Shown piece by piece: positions 9,486 to 17,199 of a stretch of DNA of 32,315 nucleotides. This stretch comes from Candidatus Thiodiazotropha sp. (ex Epidulcina cf. delphinae). Its GTDB lineage: Bacteria; Pseudomonadota; Gammaproteobacteria; Chromatiales; Chromatiaceae. The notes under the pieces were generated by a model. The model had not been told where the DNA came from. It did not search any database and saw only the letters and a program-made list of their open reading frames with translations. The DNA is taken from contig JAHXHR010000032.1 of the NCBI GenBank assembly GCA_025656505.1, positions 1 to 32,315 on the forward strand, written 5' to 3'. The stretch's first letter is position 1; the number at the start of each line of letters is the position of its first letter. The position numbers and the translations under genes are program-made.

Positions 9486-10370
9486 TTAGTCGATATCGTC
9501 GACGAATTTACGCAGATCGTCTATCGTCTTAGCGACGTCGATGTTTTCGGAGGGTGGCTCAAGCACGCCTCTATTTTCCTTCTTCGACAGGGACATGCTG
9601 AAATCGGCGGGTTCCAGTTTGGCATCCGCCTCCCGCCAGTCGAGCGCCACTACCGTGACGTTATCGCTCTCCGGGTGGCCGGCGGTTTCCGCTTGGTTGG
9701 CCAATCCGGTGATATTGGCGATCAGCGGCGTCTGGTTTTTGAAAATGGCGTCCACCATCGGGCGTTCCGGCAGCGGTCCCCAAAAACCGTCACTGCAGAG
9801 CAACACCACATCCCCTTGCTTGAGTTCATGCGGTCCGCTGAGTTCGGCGACCGGACGGTTGTTGGCGCCTCCCAGGCAGCGCGTCACATAGTTACGAAAC
9901 TTATGGGTATGGATCTGGGCGGTGGAGATGATGCCCTGTTGCCTGAGATGCTCCACATAGGAGTGATCGTCGGTTCGCAGATGGATCACGCCTTCGCGCA
10001 TGATATAGAGACGACTATCGCCGATATGGGCCCAGTAGGCGTTGTCTTCCTGCACCAGACAAAGCACGCCGGTGGTGCGAGGTTCGATGGGAGGCTCCTG
10101 CAGCCCGCCGAATTCGATGATCTGCCTGTGACTCATCTCCATCAAACCGGAGAGAAAGAAACGCGGATTCGAGATCGGCTTGCGACTGGTAAGAAAGGTC
10201 TTGCGCGCATTGTCCATGAGGATCTGCGCCGCTATCTCCCCTTTCGGGTGCCCGCCCATGCCGTCAGCCAGGGCGAGCAGGATAGCGTCCGGCGCTTCCA
10301 TGATCAGGCTGCGGTCCTGATTCGTGGAGCGATCGCCGATCAGGGTGTATTGGGCGGTTTCATACCTCAC
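9486..10370 (-). CDS. PP2C-family serine/threonine protein phosphatase
   Basis: A metal-dependent phosphatase, 294 residues, cytoplasmic with no membrane segment. Motifs follow PP2C order: STNQDR (15–20), the metal-binding ADGMGGHPKGE (35–45), TTGVLCL (99–105), HIGDSRLY (115–122), DDHSYV (134–139), VTRCLGG (162–168), LLCSDGFWG (190–198) and SDNVTVVALDW near 236–246. All expected acidic metal ligands are present. Its start overlaps the kinase stop by four bases (ATGA), so kinase and phosphatase are translated together and very likely oppose each other on the same targets. The last 40 residues are charged and outside the catalytic fold. Similar pairs occur next to rph/yicC in many gammaproteobacteria, but substrates are not known to me. 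Confidence 0.92.
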   Translation of the reverse strand: MRYETAQYTLIGDRSTNQDRSLIMEAPDAILLALADGMGGHPKGEIAAQILMDNARKTFLTSRKPISNPRFFLSGLMEMSHRQIIEFGGLQEPPIEPRTTGVLCLVQEDNAYWAHIGDSRLYIMREGVIHLRTDDHSYVEHLRQQGIISTAQIHTHKFRNYVTRCLGGANNRPVAELSGPHELKQGDVVLLCSDGFWGPLPERPMVDAIFKNQTPLIANITGLANQAETAGHPESDNVTVVALDWREADAKLEPADFSMSLSKKENRGVLEPPSENIDVAKTIDDLRKFVDDID

Positions 10371-11299
10371 GATATGGCCCTTTCCTCATCGATCAATTCT
10401 GAGACGGCGCTCTCGGTATCGATGTCAGCCTTGTTGTTCTGCAAGGCGTGGAGTAATTCGCTGGCGTTTTGCGGCCGTTTTTTGTGTTCGATCTCCATCG
10501 CCCAGTCAATGGCCTCAAGCAACGCAGTCGGATAGCGGCGACGATAGAGTCGCGCGGCCGGTTTCAGTTTCTCTTTGGCGTGGCGCTCAATGGCCGACGG
10601 TGGGGCCTTGCCGTCGAGACAGGCCCGCATGCTTGCGCCGATGGCGTAGACATCGCTCCAGGGTCCGACCTTGCCCGACTGGTAATATTGTTCCACCGGA
10701 GAGAACCCGGTGGTTACCACCCGTCCGGTGCGGCTGCCCTCGTTCTGCACTTCGTGGACGGCGCCGAAATCGAGTAACAGCGGATTGCCGCCGGTGCGCA
10801 GATGGATATTGCTGGGCTTGATGTCCAGGTGCAGCAGATGGCGCGAATGGATCTGACTGAGGGCGTCGAGGATCGGCGGAAAGACCGTCATGATGAAGCG
10901 GGTGCTGAGACTGCCGCTACGTTTCTTGATGTAGCTGGCGAGATTTTTCCCGCGCTCGTGGTCCATCACCAGATAGCCGGTATTGTTGGCCAGGAAAAAC
11001 CCCCTGACCTGTACGATGTTGGGGTGCCTTAGCGAGGCCAGTACTTTGGCCTCCTGGTAAAACAGCCGCAGGCTGCGGTTGAAGTTGTCGGGCTGTTTGC
11101 CGTTGAGGGGAACCACCTTGCCGTTGCCGTTGCGCTTGGCGAGCTTTTTCGGCAGAAACTCCTTGATGATGACTTCGTCCTGAGTGTCTTCATCCTCAGC
11201 CAGATAGATCAGACTGAATCCACCGCTTGCGACCACTTTCATGATCACGTAGCAGTCTATTTCGGTGCCTTCCGGCAGGCTGTCTCGAAGCTTATCCAT
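10367..11299 (-). CDS. Serine/threonine protein kinase (non-RD type)
   Basis: A soluble Hanks-type kinase of 310 residues. Order: glycine loop ASGGFSLIYLAE (24–35), the ATP-anchoring lysine K46 in IIKEFLP, αC glutamate in FYQEAKVLASLRHPNIV, catalytic loop HLDIKPSN (157–164), LLDFGA (175–180), GFSPVEQY (198–205, replacing the APE motif) and WSDVYAIGA. The arginine normally preceding the catalytic aspartate is leucine, so this is a non-RD kinase that may not need activation-loop phosphorylation. Unlike PknB-type kinases it has no transmembrane or extracellular sensor domain. It overlaps the PP2C gene by four bases. GTGGA lies nine bases before the start. Confidence 0.92.
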   Translation of the reverse strand: MDKLRDSLPEGTEIDCYVIMKVVASGGFSLIYLAEDEDTQDEVIIKEFLPKKLAKRNGNGKVVPLNGKQPDNFNRSLRLFYQEAKVLASLRHPNIVQVRGFFLANNTGYLVMDHERGKNLASYIKKRSGSLSTRFIMTVFPPILDALSQIHSRHLLHLDIKPSNIHLRTGGNPLLLDFGAVHEVQNEGSRTGRVVTTGFSPVEQYYQSGKVGPWSDVYAIGASMRACLDGKAPPSAIERHAKEKLKPAARLYRRRYPTALLEAIDWAMEIEHKKRPQNASELLHALQNNKADIDTESAVSELIDEERAIS

Positions 11300-11352
11300 G
11301 CGGTTTCCACTGTGGTTGTTTCGCTGTCAGAGATATGAACATTATCTCACCG

Positions 11353-11358
11353 ATTATA
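11353..11358 (-). promoter_or_regulatory. Possible -10 element for the kinase/phosphatase operon
   Basis: A perfect TATAAT on the minus strand lies about 54 bp upstream of the kinase start. The -35 position has no good match. The location in the divergent region makes it a reasonable promoter candidate. Confidence 0.4.
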
Positions 11359-11687
11359 AGGTCTTTTGATGAAATTACCTTGGCTGTCTTGGGTTTTTGC
11401 CCCTAATATGTCGGAAAAAGGTGATATTCATCAATAAAAAAGCACTAGGATCTGAATGCCGCGACACACATTCTCATGCGGATTTATCGGCAACCGCAGG
11501 GAATTCTAAAGCAACGGCAATGCCTGCCGAAGGAATGTCGGGTATCATGCCGTCCTAGTTCGGTCATTGAATCGCTTATGATCGGCGTGTTTCGCAGTCA
11601 CAGGGCGGTTTTTTAAGCATCCACGGGTCCCTTGTCAGGCCCTAACCCGGATGTTTCACCTGGGAACGTGATGATCGTGCCGGGTTC

Positions 11688-11764
11688 GTCGTTCAGGGGC
11701 GGATTTACGATTGACTCAATAGCCTAAGCTATTGATGATTGAGGAAATACCGTCCCTGAACGAC
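11688..11764. repeat. Large two-tier inverted repeat upstream of yicC
   Basis: The outer arms gtcgttcaggggcgg (11688–11702) and ccgtccctgaacgac (11750–11764) pair at 14 of 15 positions, with the odd one a possible G-U pair. Nested inside is a perfect 8-bp stem, tcaatagc (11716–11723) with gctattga (11728–11735), around a four-base loop. There is no T tract, so a terminator is unlikely. A miniature mobile element or a structured RNA is possible. Confidence 0.75.
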
Positions 11765-11912
11765 AAAATCGGTACGAGGGCGCGTTCAGCGTTGCCTGGT
11801 AACATTTCGCACTTTGCTAATATTCTAAATATTACATGTTAAATCAAAATGTTAATTCACAATATCAGCGGCCGAGTGAAATGTCCGGGCTAGAAACCCC
11901 AGGCAGGTACTT

Positions 11913-12779
11913 ATGATCAGCAGTATGACCGCTTTTGCCCGGGAAGAGTATCGAGGCGAACTAGGCATTTTGAGTTGGGAGATTCGCTCCGTGAATCACC
12001 GCTACCTGGAGGCCGTTCTGCGTCTGCCGGAGGAGTTGCGTGCGTTGGAATCATTGGTGCGTGAACGATTGAACACCCGCCTGGGCCGGGGCAAACTCGA
12101 TGTCACCCTGAAGTTCAAGCCGGGCGGTATGGCGGGAGTGGGGCTGCGCATCAACCAGCGTCTGGTGCATCAGTTGGTGAGCGCTGAACGGCAGTTGGCG
12201 GAGCTGCTGGATGAGGATGTCGGTCTATACCCATCGGATCTGCTGCGATGGCCCGGCGTGCTGGAGGAGCAGGAGCAGGACTTCACCCCGGTCAAGCAGC
12301 AGGCGATGACCTTGTTGGAGACCGCCATCGACAGCCTGATCGATAATCGCCTGCGGGAAGGTGAGCGATTGGGTGAAATTATTCGCCTACGCTGCAGAGG
12401 ACTCCGGGAGGAGGTCGGCCGGGTGCGCGGGCTGATGCCGAAAGTCCTGGAACATGTCCGCAGCAGGATCCGCGACCGGCTGATGGAGGTGATGGAAGCG
12501 CTGGATGAGATGCGGGTAGAGCAGGAGATGGTGTTGTTGGCGCAACGCCTCGATGTGGATGAGGAGATGGACCGCCTTGAGACCCATCTGGAAGAGGTCG
12601 ATCGGGTGCTGGAGGCCGATGAACCGATTGGCCGCCGGCTCGATTTCCTGATGCAGGAACTCAATCGTGAGGCCAACACCCTGACCTCAAAATCGAGCGA
12701 TGTGGATGTTACCCGGTCGGCGGTTGAGATGAAGGTGCTGATCGAACAGATGCGCGAGCAGATCCAGAACATCGAATAA
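11913..12779 (+). CDS. yicC: YicC family endoribonuclease
   Basis: A member of the YicC/YloC (UPF0701) family; E. coli YicC has been described as an endoribonuclease that promotes small-RNA decay. The length of 288 residues matches the E. coli protein (287). The N-terminus ISSMTAFAREEYRGELG and WEIRSVNHRYLE and the C-terminal DUF1732 segment (GRRLDFLMQELNREANTL, SSDVDVTRSAVEMKVLIEQMREQIQNIE) are diagnostic. It is cytoplasmic. It lies upstream of gmk as in many bacteria, but the two are separated by a 146-bp palindromic element. The start at 11913 is the position where family proteins begin; its upstream site GGCAGG is moderate. Confidence 0.95.
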   Translation: MISSMTAFAREEYRGELGILSWEIRSVNHRYLEAVLRLPEELRALESLVRERLNTRLGRGKLDVTLKFKPGGMAGVGLRINQRLVHQLVSAERQLAELLDEDVGLYPSDLLRWPGVLEEQEQDFTPVKQQAMTLLETAIDSLIDNRLREGERLGEIIRLRCRGLREEVGRVRGLMPKVLEHVRSRIRDRLMEVMEALDEMRVEQEMVLLAQRLDVDEEMDRLETHLEEVDRVLEADEPIGRRLDFLMQELNREANTLTSKSSDVDVTRSAVEMKVLIEQMREQIQNIE

Positions 12780-13608
<829 letters not shown>

Positions 13609-13658
13609 CCTTCGACTGTTGACTGTTATTTCCCCATTTTCCACCGAACCACTAGCCC

Positions 13659-13804
13659 TGCCCATTACCCACAAATATTTCCACCCTTTAAAAACAACGA
13701 GTTACAAACCATGCCCCTAACAGCCAACAAAAATATAAACCTAACGAAAACAACAGATTATGTCATGTCTGTTCCCATATTTCAGACTTATGGGTAATGG
13801 GCAG
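13659..13804. mobile_element. Small inverted-repeat element with 9-bp flanking direct repeat
   Basis: Terminal inverted repeats tgcccattaccca (13659–13671) and tgggtaatgggca (13791–13803) bound about 146 bp of AT-rich sequence with no open reading frame. The 9-mer cactagccc occurs immediately on both sides (13650–13658 and 13805–13813), as expected of a target-site duplication. The 3' copy overlaps the left terminus of the neighbouring 250-bp element, which suggests nested insertion. Confidence 0.65.
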
Positions 13805-13806
13805 CA

Positions 13807-14056
13807 CTAGCCCGCATTTCTCACCAGGATTTGAATTTTTGGTGCAACCAGGCCGAAGCAGGTTGGACGATCGGGCGCAGAAGCATAGCCGGGCCTATGG
13901 TTCAAGCCCGATCGTTCAAGAGGCTCGCCCTGGTTGTTCCAAAAACCAAATAGGACAGACGGTCCGATGAATGCCATACGGTGAGAGATGCTAACCTGTT
14001 CAACTTTCATAAGTTTCCCTGTTAGTATGGTCCGTCTGGTGAGAAATGCGGGCTAG
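13807..14056. mobile_element. 250-bp MITE-like element with 20-bp perfect terminal inverted repeats
   Basis: The left end (13807–13826) is the exact reverse complement of the right end tggtgagaaatgcgggctag (14037–14056). A second strong hairpin lies inside: the segment reading ttttggtgcaaccaggc and gacgatcgggc (about 13836–13880) pairs with gcccgatcgttc and the following ccctggttgttccaaaaa (about 13907–13945). No transposase is encoded. The structure fits a non-autonomous element. Confidence 0.75.
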
Positions 14057-14084
14057 CCCGGGTGAAACATCCAGGTTAAAACCG

Positions 14085-14380
14085 TTACCCCAACAGCAAA
14101 CGATTTTCAAGATCTTGAAAACTCACTCGCAACAGGGCGGGTTTTTTATCATCATTGGGCAGCCCGGGGTGGGCAAAACGGTGTTAAAAGAACACCTGGA
14201 GCAACCGGCCAAACAGAAAGGGACGGTCATGGCTTCATTTTCCCAAACCCTGCACACCTATTGGAAAATACTCAAGCAATTGGCGGAATCATTGTGTTAT
14301 TCGGGCAGCCGGATTTATTGGTCTATTTATCGATGCCGGCCAATGCGGACATTAAAAGCCGGATCAGGCGCTATCGGTGA
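14085..14380 (+). pseudogene. Remnant of a transposon-type AAA/ExeA-like ATPase
   Basis: Two fragments in different frames belong to one ATPase family. From about 14085 the frame contains FKILKTHSQQGGFFIIIGQPGVGKTV, with the Walker A motif GQPGVGKT, then ASFSQTLHTYWKILKQLAESL. From 14288, in another frame, IVLFGQPDLLVYLSMPANADIKSRI follows and ends at a TGA (14380). In intact relatives these segments are separated by the Walker B and sensor region, which is missing, so there is an internal deletion plus frame change. I know such ATPases as partners of DDE transposases; no transposase remains here. The N-terminus is also missing. Confidence 0.7.
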
Positions 14381-14523
14381 TTCAGTTTCTTGATGAACTA
14401 AGGGATCTGCTTTGGCATGCTCATGGGGGAGAATATCATTGAGTAAGAGTATGCTGATTTAAATCATCATCAACGGAATGAGGAGCAACTGAATTTGGAT
14501 TTTGATGATCACATTCCGTTTGG
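14377..14523 (+). pseudogene. Remnant of a small acidic protein linked to the decayed ATPase
   Basis: The frame from 14377 reads VIQFLDELRDLLWHAHG and is then broken by a one-base shift near 14430. The shifted frame has an in-frame TAA (14443–14445), then continues as EYADLNHHQRNEEQLNLDFDDHIPF to 14523. The pieces fit a short protein with the pattern LDELRDLLW…G…I…E…LDFDD.IPF. I recall such small proteins beside transposon ATPases, but cannot name the family. Its original stop codon appears replaced by the dispersed repeat that follows. Confidence 0.5.
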
Positions 14524-14530
14524 GAATACT

Positions 14531-14612
14531 CACCCGGCAGGTGAATAGGCAAATCGAAGTCAATAGTTTGCCTTAGGTATCAGGATGGATCGGTCAACCG
14601 CTCTTTTTAGGT
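14531..14612 (+). repeat. Dispersed repeat, copy C (3' part only)
   Basis: The segment shares aggtgaataggcaaatcgaa and the end pattern tatcaggatgga…cggtcaac…ctttttag with copies A and B. It runs into the final codons of the leftward lgt gene: the TAA stop of lgt (14607–14609) lies inside the element's terminal taaaaag sequence. Confidence 0.7.
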
Positions 14613-15434
14613 TTCACCTGCCTTGGAAACAGTGGTTTCGATGTCAGCGGATTTCAGCGCTAGGACGATCAGTACGAGACCGGCGGCGATAAAGGGGAGA
14701 CTCAGGATTTGTCCCGTACCCATCCAGAGGTCTGTCGAATAGGCTGCCTGCTTGCTTTTGACAAACTCGATAGTGAATCTGGCGCTGAATACGGCGACCA
14801 GGAACAGGCCGAAAGTGAGGCCGGGTTTCGAGCGCACCGGGCTGCTACGGTAGAGGACGAACAGGGTGATGAATATCAGTGCGTAGGCGGCGGCCTCATA
14901 GAGCTGCGCCGGGTGCCTCGGTAGGGCATCCACGCGCTCGAAGACAATCGCCCAGGGCACTGTGGTAGGGATGCCGTAGATCTCGGAATTAAACAGGTTG
15001 CCGAGCCGGATGAAGGCCCCGGCTAGCGCGGTGGGTATGGCGAACCTGTCCAGCAGCCAGAGGTAGGACTCCCCCGACTGCCGTTTATAGAGATAGAGCG
15101 CGAGCAGGATGCCCAACCCGCCGCCGTGGCTCGCCAGGCCGCCCTCCCAGAACGCCGGGATCTTCAGGGGGTGACTCAAATAGTAGCCGGGATCATAGAA
15201 GAGGCAGTGGCCCAGCCTGGCGCCGACAATGGCGCCGATCATCAGATAGATGGATAGGCGTTCGAGGTGTTGGGTGTCCCGTCCTTCGCGCTGATAGATC
15301 CAGTGCATGATCTGGTAGCCTAGCAGGTAGGCGACGGCAAACAGGGCGCCATACCAGCGTATATCCAGGCCCGCGAAGGCGATCAGTGTCGGATCAGTGT
15401 TCCAGATGATGAAATCTGCCGGTTGATGCCCCAT
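14607..15434 (-). CDS. lgt: Prolipoprotein diacylglyceryl transferase, Bacteroidota-like
   Basis: An inner-membrane enzyme that moves diacylglyceryl from phosphatidylglycerol to the lipobox cysteine of prelipoproteins. I use the ATG at 15434 (MGHQPADFIIWN, 275 residues), which has GGGA upstream; in-frame ATGs at 15446 and 15506 exist. Key segments are IRWYGALFA, FWEGGLASHGGGLGI with the catalytic-region histidine, AGAFIRLGNLFNSEIYG (the Lgt signature with its R, N and E), RHPAQLYEA and ARFTIEFVK. Phrases such as LASHGGGLGILLALYLY, GNLFNSEIYGIPT and IEFVKSKQ resemble Lgt of Bacteroidota more than the E. coli form (GRIGNFINGELWGR). It is not next to thyA. Several neighbours to the right are lipoproteins and would be substrates. 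Confidence 0.9.
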   Translation of the reverse strand: MGHQPADFIIWNTDPTLIAFAGLDIRWYGALFAVAYLLGYQIMHWIYQREGRDTQHLERLSIYLMIGAIVGARLGHCLFYDPGYYLSHPLKIPAFWEGGLASHGGGLGILLALYLYKRQSGESYLWLLDRFAIPTALAGAFIRLGNLFNSEIYGIPTTVPWAIVFERVDALPRHPAQLYEAAAYALIFITLFVLYRSSPVRSKPGLTFGLFLVAVFSARFTIEFVKSKQAAYSTDLWMGTGQILSLPFIAAGLVLIVLALKSADIETTVSKAGET

Positions 15435-15591
15435 TGTGTGTCCCATTAAGCATGCTGTAGATTCAGAGCCGTCCGAATTTGTAGCGGCGGGGTCCGGTTG
15501 ACCCATTTTCGCCAGGCGGAATCTTACCGGGTTTTTGCGGGGCCTGTTAGCACAATGCGGATGCCTACCGGCATCAACCGTTTTTTCTCAG

Positions 15592-17163
15592 CTACGCAAT
15601 CGGGTTGAAGGCGGTCAGGCTATCCAGCATGGGCGCGTTGCCGAGGTTGCTGCCGAAGAGGGCGCTGAACCGGTCCTGTTCGCCATGCAGCGCCAGATAG
15701 TTGAGGGCCACCGTCTGCACCAACAGGTTGATATTGTTCGCCGCCGGGCTGGAGCCGTTGTCCACCGCGCCGTCGGCGGTGAAATGGCCGATCTGTTGAA
15801 AACGCAGTTGCTCGTCGGCAGAGGCCCCGGCAAGCACGGGTTGCCCGCCTGGGTTGTAGACCAGGAAGAACGAGGCAGCGGTGGATTGGTTGTCACCGGT
15901 CCAGACGCCCTTGCCCCGGCCGTCGGCCGAATTGTCCACGGTGCCGTTGCTGGAGACCGAACCGTCGCTGAACACATAGAGCATCAGCGGGGTGCCGATA
16001 CGGGCTGCATACTCCAGGCAGGCGCCCATGCACCGGCCGGCGCGGAGGTCGCGGATTTCCCCCACCGACCGGTTGCCGGTGTGGTAGTCATAGCCGCCCA
16101 TGGTGATGGCGCCGGCCCCGGCATAACCGTTGATCACCAGCTTCATCACCGAGGCGGTCTTGCGGAATTCGCTGTCGCCGTCGAACTCCTCTTGGGTGAA
16201 GATCGGGCCGATGATGTCGGGATCGGCCGCTACGTCGAGGGCGGCCGGGTCACCGTAGCGGTCCACCAGGTCGGCACTCTTCACATAGCCGCAACGCACC
16301 AGCTCCTTCACCGCCTGATCGGTGGATATGCCGGTGTTGACGCTGTCGAGTTTCATGTCCGAGATGCGTTGCATGGCCTCCATCACCGCCACTGCATCGG
16401 ATTGGTCCAGCATGCCCACCAGCTTACCGGTATCCACCAATCCCGTGGTGTCGCTCGGGCGGTCTACCTTGGTGGGGCGGACGGAGGGATCGATCTGATC
16501 CGCAGGCGCCACCGAGTTGCCGCCGGAGTCGGAACTGCGCGAGCCGATGAGGGTCAACAACTCTCCGTCCGCACCGCAGCGATTGATGGCGTACATTGGG
16601 TTGTGCGGGTTGTTGGCGGTGTCGTTTTCCGAACGGGCGGGGATCACGGCGCCATTGATGTTCGCTCTGTTGCCGGCCGAGACCCGCTCCAGTATCCCAC
16701 GCAGAAAAGCGCTGTCCGCATGAAAGGAGAGGCCGAGTTCGCTGTTGATGAAATCGTTCAATCCGGTATCGGGATTGGTGATCGAGGGCACCATGTCGCC
16801 GGGCAGGCCGAGCCGGCTGTAACCGGCGGTGGTCAGGAAATCAAGTTGTCCGCCCTGGCCCCCCACCAGCACATTGGATCCGGCAATATTGGCGCCGCCC
16901 GCCAGGTCAAAGCAGATGAAGGGGATCTTGCCGCCGCCAAGGGTATCGATGCCGCAGCCATTCTTCAGTGCTTCGAGATCGGAAGAGAGCGCCGCCCTGG
17001 CTTCGCCGGGATTGGCGAACAGGCCGAAAAGAGAGGGTGCGGTGACCGCGCCCAGGCCCGCCATCAGCCCCTGGCGGATGAAATCCCGGCGGGTGACGGG
17101 ACGGGGGTGGTCGGAATGCAGCAGCGGGGCATCCGGCGAGAGGTTGTTCACTTTTCTGCGCAT
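15592..17163 (-). CDS. Tat-exported DUF1501 family protein
   Basis: A protein of 523 residues. The Tat signal TRRDFIRQ (24–31) is followed by a hydrophobic stretch to about residue 58 (ANPGEARA), so it is exported folded, probably with bound metal. Family features are IPFICFDLAGGANIAGSN near residue 80, GYSRLGLPGDM, and the central AITMGGYDYHTGN, the counterpart of the G-[YF]-D-x-H motif of DUF1501 proteins, which resemble the alkaline-phosphatase/sulfatase fold. The catalytic activity of this family is not established. It is the last gene of the leftward trio, 36 bp after the LamG lipoprotein; DUF1501 genes are often paired with cytochrome/PSD1-type genes in planctomycetes and marine bacteria. 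GGAA nine bases upstream supports the start. Confidence 0.85.
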   Translation of the reverse strand: MRRKVNNLSPDAPLLHSDHPRPVTRRDFIRQGLMAGLGAVTAPSLFGLFANPGEARAALSSDLEALKNGCGIDTLGGGKIPFICFDLAGGANIAGSNVLVGGQGGQLDFLTTAGYSRLGLPGDMVPSITNPDTGLNDFINSELGLSFHADSAFLRGILERVSAGNRANINGAVIPARSENDTANNPHNPMYAINRCGADGELLTLIGSRSSDSGGNSVAPADQIDPSVRPTKVDRPSDTTGLVDTGKLVGMLDQSDAVAVMEAMQRISDMKLDSVNTGISTDQAVKELVRCGYVKSADLVDRYGDPAALDVAADPDIIGPIFTQEEFDGDSEFRKTASVMKLVINGYAGAGAITMGGYDYHTGNRSVGEIRDLRAGRCMGACLEYAARIGTPLMLYVFSDGSVSSNGTVDNSADGRGKGVWTGDNQSTAASFFLVYNPGGQPVLAGASADEQLRFQQIGHFTADGAVDNGSSPAANNINLLVQTVALNYLALHGEQDRFSALFGSNLGNAPMLDSLTAFNPIA

Positions 17164-17199
17164 GATCTGGTTTCCGTCTGGTATCTCTTCTGTCTTTAA

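Larger units (their letters stand above)
11300..11912. other. Long divergent intergenic region, kinase operon / yicC
   Basis: About 610 bp without a supportable gene. It contains the kinase -10 candidate, a large stem-loop at 11688–11764 and an AT-rich stretch (about 11815–11870) that probably holds the yicC promoter. The motif at 11643–11660 recurs at 14061–14078 in the repeat-rich zone, and a related sequence in the opposite orientation lies at 11875–11893. The 250 bp between may therefore be an old inverted-repeat insertion. Confidence 0.5.

Noticed and set aside
11688-11764. The large hairpin upstream of yicC considered as an intrinsic terminator.
   Set aside because: It lies between divergent genes, has no T tract, and no transcript would be expected to end there.
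15535-17199. A 554-codon plus-strand open frame opposite the DUF1501 gene.
   Set aside because: Same reason: the minus strand encodes a clear Tat-exported DUF1501 protein, and the plus translation has no recognisable motif.
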